Shown piece after piece: positions 30,301 to 35,638 of a DNA stretch of 35,638 nt. Origin of the DNA: a virus; IMG/VR virus record IMGVR_UViG_3300046005_000748, positions 1 to 35,638 of that record; one strand, written 5' to 3'. A program made the translations under genes and the position numbers. The notes below the pieces were generated by a model. That model worked only from the letters and a program-made list of their open reading frames with translations, did not search any database and had not been told where the DNA came from. Every line of letters begins with the position of its first letter. Position 1 is the stretch's first letter.

Positions 30301-31732
30301 CATCTACACTTTCGCCTGCTAATAATTCATAACCAATAGATCCACCCCAAGATTGAGTTGAATTCACTTGATTAGTTCCAATAGAAAATGATGTAGGAAT
30401 TCCATCAAAGTACATCTTTAATGTAAATGGCACAGAAGAATAAGTAGCTTCTTTTTCTGTTTCAACGATAACTCTTAAAGCTCTTCCGTCAGTAGGATGT
30501 GTATTTGTAATTGTGGCTACATTAGTTGTGTAGTCCATAACTATTCCTGCACCACCACCTATTTCTGTTACACTATCTGAAACACCCCACATATCTAAAA
30601 GAGCTGGTAACGCATCAGGAGACTCGTAACTACCAACTTCCTCTATGTCTAATGTATTTATTTTTCTACTATCATAATCAACTGAAAAGTCTACCATAGA
30701 ATCTATATCTCTACCCTCTACGAAGTTACCATAAACTAATCTATTACCTATCCTTGCTTGAGCATAAGCACTTAATGGTACGTTATCAAAACTTCTAAAA
30801 AATTCATTCTCAGACAATACATTATAAACCTTATAGTTTTCAAATAAGTAAGATTTATTAAAGTTATTAGCCCATACTTCATCTGCTTTATTTAACTTGA
30901 TAATAGAATAAACATTATTACTATTAGATAATTTAAACACTAACTCTATTATTTCTACCTCTCTTGGTCCTGTATTGAATGATATTTGATAAGCCCTAGA
31001 TATATTCTCCATCGCTAAATTAGTTGACGTATCTAAATCAACATTAAAACTGCCTGGAGTAAAGGCATAAGGACTCCAAGATGAAAACGAAGAGTAATAT
31101 CCATCTTTATATCTATATCTATAAGCGAATGATAAGAATTTATCTCTAAGAAATCCTGCAAAATCAGCATTATTAGATTGCACTTGTGTTACACTTGGAG
31201 CAAAAATAGGAGAAGGCTTCATTACAGATACTTCATCTTCTGAAAAACCATTGATACCATACGTCTTAGCTCTCTCTATATTGATTATTCTTGGTGGATT
31301 TAAACCATCAGTCCAAGATAATAAATCATCTCCCTCTACACTTGTAAATATGTCAGAATGCGATATGCGATATTCGGTATCAAAATTTAATACACGACCT
31401 GCTGTATCTTGCAATACAATAGTATATGCGGTATTCACATCATCAACCTCAGTATCATATTGAATAACGTAATCATATCCAAGACCCTTTACAAAATAAA
31501 AAGCCCTATTCCTTGCTTCATCTGAAATACTACCTATTGTTTCTGCTCCTAATATTCCTGTATTAGTAACTTTTAAGTTACCTTTTATGTTCTTTAACAC
31601 ACCAACATTCCCAGCATCTTCAGATATAACCATAACATTGGTAGCATCTGTCATCTGTCCGTTAGGAGTTAATCTCTCATCAAGATCTTTATTAACTGTC
31701 GCTTTTAGAAAATTATTTTGAATTTTACCCAT
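27329..31732 (-). CDS. large tail protein of the crAss-like 'stabilization/muzzle' type (1467 aa)
   Basis: A 1467-residue, mostly beta-structured protein. The N-terminus reads KIQNNFLKATVNKDLDERLT, then PNGQMTDATNVMVISEDAGN. This opening, in which the protein declares a set of uncertain N-terminal beta propeller-like repeats, is what I associate with the tail stabilization (muzzle) proteins of crAss-like phages. Its size and position right after the ring-type genes agree. Other signs of a tail-tip protein are WTDGLNPPRIINIERAKTYG, and a C-terminal region with repeated valine/threonine/isoleucine strands. It overlaps the preceding gene by one base (TAATG). No enzymatic motif is seen. The identification rests on remembered family features and gene order. 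Confidence 0.72.
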   Translation of the reverse strand: MGKIQNNFLKATVNKDLDERLTPNGQMTDATNVMVISEDAGNVGVLKNIKGNLKVTNTGILGAETIGSISDEARNRAFYFVKGLGYDYVIQYDTEVDDVNTAYTIVLQDTAGRVLNFDTEYRISHSDIFTSVEGDDLLSWTDGLNPPRIINIERAKTYGINGFSEDEVSVMKPSPIFAPSVTQVQSNNADFAGFLRDKFLSFAYRYRYKDGYYSSFSSWSPYAFTPGSFNVDLDTSTNLAMENISRAYQISFNTGPREVEIIELVFKLSNSNNVYSIIKLNKADEVWANNFNKSYLFENYKVYNVLSENEFFRSFDNVPLSAYAQARIGNRLVYGNFVEGRDIDSMVDFSVDYDSRKINTLDIEEVGSYESPDALPALLDMWGVSDSVTEIGGGAGIVMDYTTNVATITNTHPTDGRALRVIVETEKEATYSSVPFTLKMYFDGIPTSFSIGTNQVNSTQSWGGSIGYELLAGESVDVYFEIDSTLPLLLKPTITFRLVNLLATTTSQKGFDSDDYYQLFSNDDNVINKKSLDIDFTNIPVTDGTQILFDFDIRTYFSPNDFLPPIDNLNLYTFIYTVNGTYATKEAFINDSNFISQLETFFSTQLALADSNLPGVINVVIDPLLTSFNPTTNVLNLIIPNRTIDIEESGSGDLEEKIDYLLCEGVLISYSLGTLFTSMHSSRDYEVGMVFLDDKGRKTTVIDSKNNNVYVNVSDSVTQNVLKVTTTGTPPSWAKYYKFAVKYDRGKYDTIFTKKVYTVGLFSYLELVGDNRNKVKDGDYLVVKSDLNGPLNSYVKVKVLEAKFYDKEEIDTDTESGFFFKVKAGNFDLRVSEDDFLEFIGPAKSYRNPYYIESAKVELPIGTPLAFTGGNVVRFFSYCNRGGSSSFENKMDQEYLLTRDYADFRAVFEDVIEPSNAYQKFAVEGDIKMSYKWIPDPGGRTQISFAPLTGPRNSDIDTKTDIFVTRSNIPVFETIPLKNDDNVYIETPKTYVINNGQYQFTTHTLNDVFNCYCFGNGVESISVRDEMTTNFLNLDYAVNAVSEDIYRQVDRYADLTYSGIYQESTNVNRLNEFNLSLANYKDDLEKSFGPIMVLDSEATDLLVIQEDRFSKVLYGKDLLYNTDATTNLSRIEDVLGQQVVYGGEYGISFQPESYDSYSTNAFSVDIKRGCIVRLNDSNGLMEISSNGMRDYFKTLFRDNEIVNIIGKYDAFFDTYIVNIKYLIPGKVYTSTPYDYVTWVYSPEAQGFLGKQTFNPDEMLRVNNHFLSFKGADVYKHNIGPYSNFYGTSNSCGFEFNFNQEPSTRKIFKNISIEGNTSWQVALKTDMQSGYISIADFKNKEGVYYGYVRGDDAVDTATLAVSGIGTIGSIVGNVVNFNGTISTLISVGDLVFDTNLQQVGTITGITSNSITINSTSLISIGMFLLSAKPSSVETSGIRGYYMNVKAELNTTGYAEVYALNSEVSKSFE

Positions 31733-32592
31733 TATTTAAGCCATTTTTTTCTACCATTTAACATAATAAGAAGTTCATCTCCTCTTAAATCAAGCATTCT
31801 TATATTGGTATTTTGTAAGTCTCTGTAGTAATCTTTCTTAGCTCTATTTATAATGTATTCTTGAACACCATATTTATTGTTTAATAATTGGTATTTAACA
31901 TAACTATACAAAGCATCTTCTGCTAATTTATGAACCATTACCTCATCACCATTGTTGTATTCTAATCCGTCAGATACATATTCTATAACTATTAGATTAC
32001 TCTTTACATTTGAAGAAAATGATAGTACACCTTTTCTCTTATCTATATTGAAATACCCATTAGCATTAATATCTGGTTTTAAACCATAAGCAGGTGAATT
32101 ATCAAATGGTAACTCACAATCTCCTTCAGAATATGGACTACCAACTTTATATCTCTTAGCCATTTCAGTTTCCTCTGCTTCCAATGGATATCCTGCTTCA
32201 TCAAATAAAATATTGAATTGATTATCTTGCAAGTAAGCAGAACCTAAAGCTGTATAAGAATTTTGCGACAATGGTCTCAATAAACCATCTTGACCAACAA
32301 TAGATATTCTAACATAAGAAACATAATCGTGAGGAAGTGTAATTGTTAAATTATCATTAATCTCTAACTCTGTTACTTTAATTTCTTTTAATGTATCGTA
32401 GTTAAATTCTTGAATACCCCTCTTAAATTGAGCTAATACATTATATCTCTTTACATTAGACAATAACTTGTCATCTCCAATATAGTTTAATATGAAATTA
32501 TCAACTAACTGAGACAAAGTTACGTATTGATAACTTCCCCAATTACTTTCTGTTTGATAATAATTTATAGGTGGTAAAATTTGATGTGCCAT
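31732..32592 (-). CDS. neck/ring (tail adaptor) protein, crAss-like type (286 aa)
   Basis: A 286-residue protein with many short strands and helices. Features include LSQLVDNFILNYIGDDKLLS near the start, ITLPHDYVSYVRISIVGQDG and GVLSFSSNVKSNLIVIEYVS in the middle, and an ordered C-terminal helical part (EDALYSYVKYQLLNNKYGVQ). The combination of a helical hairpin with a beta core of this kind is common in the tail-tubular or ring proteins that connect portal to tail in podoviruses (P22 gp4/T7 gp11-like role). TAATG overlaps at both ends indicate translational coupling with neighbouring tail genes. Confidence 0.68.
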   Translation of the reverse strand: MAHQILPPINYYQTESNWGSYQYVTLSQLVDNFILNYIGDDKLLSNVKRYNVLAQFKRGIQEFNYDTLKEIKVTELEINDNLTITLPHDYVSYVRISIVGQDGLLRPLSQNSYTALGSAYLQDNQFNILFDEAGYPLEAEETEMAKRYKVGSPYSEGDCELPFDNSPAYGLKPDINANGYFNIDKRKGVLSFSSNVKSNLIVIEYVSDGLEYNNGDEVMVHKLAEDALYSYVKYQLLNNKYGVQEYIINRAKKDYYRDLQNTNIRMLDLRGDELLIMLNGRKKWLK

Positions 32593-33293
32593 TATAATTG
32601 TTCTTGGTTATTGTTATTAACTTCCATTCCTTGTGATACTTGAATTATATCAGCCTCTCTTATCTCTACTCCAGCATACCCTAAAATCTTTACAACTAAA
32701 TCATTAAACATAGACTCAGGAAATTCAAAGTCCTGGTAATCTGTAGCCGTAGGATTAAATAAAGGATTACCTCCAACTACTTGATAAGTCCATTTAGGTT
32801 GTTTAGGTTTTCTAATATATGTTACATCTGCATTTGCACCAACAATAGTTGTAGGATATAATCTATAACCACCATTTAATGATATATAAGCAGGATATTG
32901 TAACGTAGGAGCGATTAAATTATTATTTAACACCCTATTTACCTCTAACTTACTTATCTCTTCTAATTCCTTTTGTAAGTAATCTATCTTAATTAATCTA
33001 TAAAAATCAGTTGTATTAGGATACCATAATAAAGAAACTAAATTTTGAGATAACTTACATTCATTTGTAAATACATCTATTACTTCTCTTATGTGTTTAG
33101 GTATATCTGAATACTCAGAATGATACATTCTTGCATTCTGCTTTACAATTGATTTAGAGTATTTATGGAATAATTCCTCAAACAAGGACATTTGAGCAAG
33201 TTCTGCATATAAATTAAACTCTAACGGAGATACATAACCTCTATTATCTTTATTTATAATTGCTAAAACTGTAGTATAAACTTGGTTTATCAT
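32592..33293 (-). CDS. neck/ring or head-completion protein, crAss-like type (233 aa)
   Basis: A 233-residue protein with an N-terminal segment (MINQVYTTVLAIINKDNRGY, then VSPLEFNLYAELAQMSLFEE) that is helical with two predicted turns. A beta-rich centre (YISLNGGYRLYPTTIVGANA) and an aromatic loop (TYIRKPKQPKWTYQVVGG) follow, then a helical end (MFNDLVVKILGYAGVEIREA). The arrangement 'LEFN-Y...Q..LFEELF' and PKQPKW are familiar from structural proteins in crAss-like and related podovirus cassettes. It is the first gene of the long late operon and has its own promoter upstream. Confidence 0.66.
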   Translation of the reverse strand: MINQVYTTVLAIINKDNRGYVSPLEFNLYAELAQMSLFEELFHKYSKSIVKQNARMYHSEYSDIPKHIREVIDVFTNECKLSQNLVSLLWYPNTTDFYRLIKIDYLQKELEEISKLEVNRVLNNNLIAPTLQYPAYISLNGGYRLYPTTIVGANADVTYIRKPKQPKWTYQVVGGNPLFNPTATDYQDFEFPESMFNDLVVKILGYAGVEIREADIIQVSQGMEVNNNNQEQL

Positions 33294-33310
33294 ATCTATA
33301 AAATTATTTG

Positions 33311-33329
33311 CAAAGATACGAAATAAACC
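33311..33329 (-). promoter_or_regulatory. late promoter of the main virion operon
   Basis: On the minus strand the sequence reads ATTTCGTATCTTTGCAAA, containing TATCTTTG (33311-33318). It lies 18 bases upstream of ATG 33293. There is no TTG at the usual -33 distance. Instead the ATTTCG block is shared with the promoter at 34638. Confidence 0.6.
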
Positions 33330-33372
33330 ACTTATTTAATAACAAGACACACCTTCGGTAGAAATTAATTTA

Positions 33373-33380
33373 TATATTTG
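33373..33380 (+). promoter_or_regulatory. -7 element for the plus-strand HNH gene
   Basis: TATATTTG at 33373-33380 lies 15 bases before ATG 33396. The -33 area reads TTC. It diverges from the late promoter at 33311, with about 55 bases between the two -7 boxes. Confidence 0.45.
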
Positions 33381-33395
33381 TAAAAATATTTATTT

Positions 33396-33824
33396 ATGAA
33401 TTATAATGAATTATTAAAAACACATAGCTGGGAACTAAAAAGAAAAGAAGTTCTTGAAAGAGATAATTACCATTGCACTAAATGTGGAAGCAAAGGAAAT
33501 CTAAACGTACACCATATTCATTATGTTCAAGGATTTAACCCTATTAATCAACCTATATGCACAATGGAGTCATTGTGTTTTATATGCCATAAAAAAGAAC
33601 ACGAATCAAAAAGCATTTCTAGTTTTGTTATATCTAGAACTAAGTTTAAAAAAATATATGGATTTGAAATACAAACAAAAAGAATAAAAACAAATAATAA
33701 AATAAAATCAATAAAACAAAAAAAGAACTGGAATATGTCTAGTAGCGATAGTAAATTACAGAAACTTTATGATAAAATAAATGAAAAGAAAAACGCTTAT
33801 AAACAAAAAAGGAGTGATACTTAA
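33396..33824 (+). CDS. free-standing HNH endonuclease inserted against the late operon
   Basis: A 142-residue basic protein. WELKRKEVLERDNYHCTKCG (residues 12-31) begins a compact HNH fold, with NLNVHHIHYVQGF (HH catalytic pair) and LCFICHKKEH giving the second zinc pair and final His. The C-terminal half is a lysine-rich helix (KTNNKIKSIKQKKNWNMSSS), probably for DNA binding. It is the only plus-strand gene in the virion arm. It has its own promoter element and its stop codon lies in the loop of a hairpin terminator, so it reads as a self-contained inserted unit between two structural genes. Confidence 0.82.
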   Translation: MNYNELLKTHSWELKRKEVLERDNYHCTKCGSKGNLNVHHIHYVQGFNPINQPICTMESLCFICHKKEHESKSISSFVISRTKFKKIYGFEIQTKRIKTNNKIKSIKQKKNWNMSSSDSKLQKLYDKINEKKNAYKQKRSDT

Positions 33825-33838
33825 ACCACTCCTTTGTA
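33808..33838. terminator. hairpin terminator shared by the HNH gene and the 249-residue gene
   Basis: AAAGGAGTG (33808-33816) pairs with CACTCCTTT (33827-33835), nine pairs with a ten-base loop. On the minus strand it is followed by a run of T residues (from the A-tract at 33805-33810), so it chiefly stops leftward transcripts of the gene at 33861-34610. The HNH stop codon (33822-33824) is in the loop. Confidence 0.8.
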
Positions 33839-33860
33839 ATCATAGATATAGAAACCTAAA

Positions 33861-34610
33861 TTACTTAATCTTTGTTTCAATAAATTTTAAGAAAGCCTTA
33901 CCTTCATCTGTTGAATTCATCCAACTTGCAATGGTGTTATACTTATCTGTTTCATCAAATGGAACTTTACATAATAATGTATCGTTATTGTAGAAAGCAT
34001 TAGATTTATATTGACATAGATTTAAAGTTTCTGCCCTAACAGCTAAACCTTTTAATTTAGTCATATCATCTTTAGCTAATGCCAAGAAATGCTCTGGATT
34101 TTCTTTTGCGTAAACAAATAAATCTCTCTTCACTTCTGCGGTCTTTTTCTTTAACACACTAGATCCAAATACCGTTAAAGCAATACTTTCCATTTCAGAA
34201 GCCTTTAACTCCATAGCGATTTGTAATGCCTCCATTTCAAGTTCAATACTTGTAATTTCTCTTTCAGCAATTTCATCTGGTTTAAATTCTTCAAACACAA
34301 TACCATTGTCAGGTGTAGTGTCTAAGAAGATTTGCAATTGAGGGTTTGTTTTTGGTACAGTTAAATTACCATTGATAAATACAATAGAACCTAACATTAC
34401 ATCTCCTGTTTGCTCATCCTCAAAGATTGATATTTGATTTGATGCGTAACATAAAGACCTTAATTGTTTTTTCTCCTCATCGTAGTATTGTAATGGAGAT
34501 TGTTTCTTATGCCTATTTCTTAAAAAGAATTGCATAGGAGTGTTTGTGCTTAACAAGGTGTAAGTCTTGTCTTTTGGTGCTAAATCAGCACTCTTTGTTG
34601 TTTTTGCCAT
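33861..34610 (-). CDS. capsid-associated protein (249 aa)
   Basis: A 249-residue protein in two parts. The N-terminal part is beta-rich (KTYTLLSTNTPMQFFLRNRH, FEDEQTGDVMLGSIVFINGN), after a Lys/Ala start. The second half is helical (ITSIELEMEALQIAMELKAS, VFGSSVLKKKTAEVKRDLFV) and ends in ASWMNSTDEGKAFLKFIE. Position directly after the major capsid gene, with its own promoter and terminator, marks it as a separately controlled, probably abundant virion component such as a capsid auxiliary or head-decoration protein. The QFFLRNRHKKQSPLQYYDEE stretch recalls crAss-like gp just after the capsid. No enzymatic motif is visible. Confidence 0.6.
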   Translation of the reverse strand: MAKTTKSADLAPKDKTYTLLSTNTPMQFFLRNRHKKQSPLQYYDEEKKQLRSLCYASNQISIFEDEQTGDVMLGSIVFINGNLTVPKTNPQLQIFLDTTPDNGIVFEEFKPDEIAEREITSIELEMEALQIAMELKASEMESIALTVFGSSVLKKKTAEVKRDLFVYAKENPEHFLALAKDDMTKLKGLAVRAETLNLCQYKSNAFYNNDTLLCKVPFDETDKYNTIASWMNSTDEGKAFLKFIETKIK

Positions 34611-34637
34611 AATTAATTAAATTAAATTTTATTTTTG

Positions 34638-34656
34638 CAAAGGTACGAAATAAAGA
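34638..34656 (-). promoter_or_regulatory. late promoter of the 249-residue capsid-associated gene
   Basis: The minus strand reads ATTTCGTACCTTTGCAAA, containing TACCTTTG (34638-34645), 28 bases before ATG 34610. It matches the promoter at 33311 over about 20 bases with one difference. It lies directly beyond the capsid gene terminator. Confidence 0.6.
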
Positions 34657-34657
34657 T

Positions 34658-34687
34658 ATAAAAAAAGAGGGGAACTAACCCCTCTTT
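34658..34687 (-). terminator. terminator of the major capsid gene
   Basis: AAAGAGGGG (34664-34672) pairs with CCCCTCTTT (34679-34687) over a six-base loop, followed on the minus strand by seven T residues. Near-identical to the convergence terminator at 15941. Confidence 0.85.
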
Positions 34688-34712
34688 ATATTGTGTAATT
34701 TCTTACAAAATT

Positions 34713-35638
34713 TTAACCTTTCACTAAGACAAAATTGTTTCTCGACATCACACATAGTGCGCGCTCTGAAAGCATGTGTAATTGGTTAGCATCTAAGTCA
34801 GAGTTGTTTGCACCACCTGCTGAACCTGTTTGCCAAACTTTGTAACGTCTATCTTCTGTAGCAGATTTACGGTATTTAACGTGTAAGAAAGGTAAAGTAG
34901 TGTTAGCTCCTAATACTTCATCACGTACAGTTTTTGTTCCTGAAGGACACATAACTCCGTTAATTGCTTGATTACCTTCGAATAAACCACGTGCAGTTGG
35001 ATCATCTAAGTATTTCCATTGAGATTTATAGATTTCAAAACCAGCTACTTTGAATCCTGTGAATCCTAAGTTTAAAGCCATATCTTCGCTGTTATTGAAA
35101 GCACCATAAGAAGTACCACCAACACCGTAAGAGTTTTGAGAAGCTAATAAGTAATCTAAAGCTCTATCTTGCTCAAAGTCATTCATCATAATGTATTCAG
35201 AGATAGCACCTTGCTTGTTTAAACGAGCTAAGATATCATCAACATCAGCTAATGAAGTAATAACACCAGAGAAGATATTTCCTTGCTCTACAGATTCGAA
35301 GAAACCTTCAGTTCCTGTAAATCCAGCAGTAGCAGCAGCAGAACCACTTTCGAAAGAAGTTCCCTCAATCATACCCATTTCAAGGTAGTCATCAAATCTC
35401 ATACGAGATTGCGCTCTTGATTTTAAGTACCATAAGTAACCAGCTCCGTTTTCTCCTTCTACTTCAATCCAACCAACTTGAGTCATATCAGAACCATTAA
35501 CTTCATCTAATTCTTTGATGATGATTGGTTTGTTCTCAAAGATGTCTGGTTGTGCTTCTAAAGACTCTTCTCTACCATTAGTTCCTTTTCTGTACTCATT
35601 AGAGTAAGTAAATGCTTTAAGGTCAGCAGCAAAGTCTC
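34713..35638 (-). CDS. major capsid protein, crAss-like type (3' part, cut by the right edge)
   Basis: The frame stays open from its stop at 34713-34715 to the right edge, so about 307 C-terminal residues are visible and the start lies outside. An internal ATG at 35484-35486 is not the start, because the upstream frame (LKAFTYSNEYRKGTNGREES, then IIIKELDEVNGSD) continues without a stop. Typical features are TQVGWIEVEGENGAGYLWYL, RMRFDDYLEMGMIEGTSFES and GFTGTEGFFESV, a pattern I associate with crAss-like capsid proteins (HK97 fold). Codons are richer in G/C and more regular than in neighbours, as expected for the most highly expressed gene. A strong terminator follows. Confidence 0.8.
   Translation of the reverse strand, partial: DFAADLKAFTYSNEYRKGTNGREESLEAQPDIFENKPIIIKELDEVNGSDMTQVGWIEVEGENGAGYLWYLKSRAQSRMRFDDYLEMGMIEGTSFESGSAAATAGFTGTEGFFESVEQGNIFSGVITSLADVDDILARLNKQGAISEYIMMNDFEQDRALDYLLASQNSYGVGGTSYGAFNNSEDMALNLGFTGFKVAGFEIYKSQWKYLDDPTARGLFEGNQAINGVMCPSGTKTVRDEVLGANTTLPFLHVKYRKSATEDRRYKVWQTGSAGGANNSDLDANQLHMLSERALCVMSRNNFVLVKG

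Noticed and set aside
1-35638. CRISPR arrays, insertion sequences, integrase or attachment sites
   Set aside because: No regularly spaced repeats, transposase or recombinase motifs, or terminal inverted repeats were found on reading either strand.

Overview
The window is part of a virulent-looking, tailed (podovirus-type) bacteriophage genome that infects a member of the Bacteroidota, most likely a flavobacterium. The DNA is very AT-rich. Promoter-like sites carry the Bacteroidota -7 element TAnnTTTG, several with TTG 19-22 bases upstream. Strong Shine-Dalgarno sequences are mostly absent, and genes are tightly packed with ATGA or TAATG overlaps. No integrase, repressor/attachment module or CRISPR array is visible. 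A terminase and a DNA polymerase are not in the window and presumably lie outside it.

Left half (1-15942, all plus strand) is the early/replication arm. It starts with small unknown genes, including an XRE-like helix-turn-helix protein. These are followed by a single-strand-binding protein with a DDLPFN tail, an ERF-type annealing recombinase, a 5'-3' exonuclease and a C5-cytosine-methyltransferase-like gene. Next come a deleted and frame-broken second methylase relic and a MazG-like pyrophosphohydrolase. A 548-bp stretch without protein genes (5884-6431) holds an independent small-RNA transcription unit (promoter, tRNA-like domain, second folded domain, terminator) and then a second promoter whose 5' leader can fold as a pseudoknot. 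A DnaT/O-like replication protein follows, carrying two in-gene palindromic repeats 180 bp apart and a purine/AT-rich tract (candidate replication origin). After it come a T7 gp4-like primase-helicase and a stand-alone DnaA domain IV-like protein. The rest of the arm encodes small proteins, a PAPS-reductase-like PP-loop enzyme, a PD-(D/E)XK nuclease resembling T7 endonuclease I, a metallophosphoesterase and another NTP-pyrophosphohydrolase-like protein.

Right half (15975-35638, minus strand apart from one HNH gene) is the virion arm, read from right to left: major capsid protein (cut by the right edge), a 249-residue capsid-associated protein, two neck/ring-type proteins (233 and 286 residues), a 1467-residue tail 'stabilization/muzzle' type protein, a GNAT acetyltransferase, a T7 gp14-like internal virion protein (212), a 454-residue protein and a giant 2965-residue polyvalent protein with ADP-ribosyltransferase-like and HExxH zincin segments. 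This order resembles the capsid-to-tail cassette of crAss-like phages, but here it is joined to T7-style replication genes. The arms converge on a bidirectional hairpin terminator at 15941-15975. Two minus-strand late promoters share an extended motif, and two near-identical terminators end the capsid gene and the long virion operon.

Four HNH-type homing endonucleases interrupt the modules (1807, 6664, 14736, 33396). At least two of them appear to carry their own promoter and terminator. Family assignments come from reading motifs, not from database searches.
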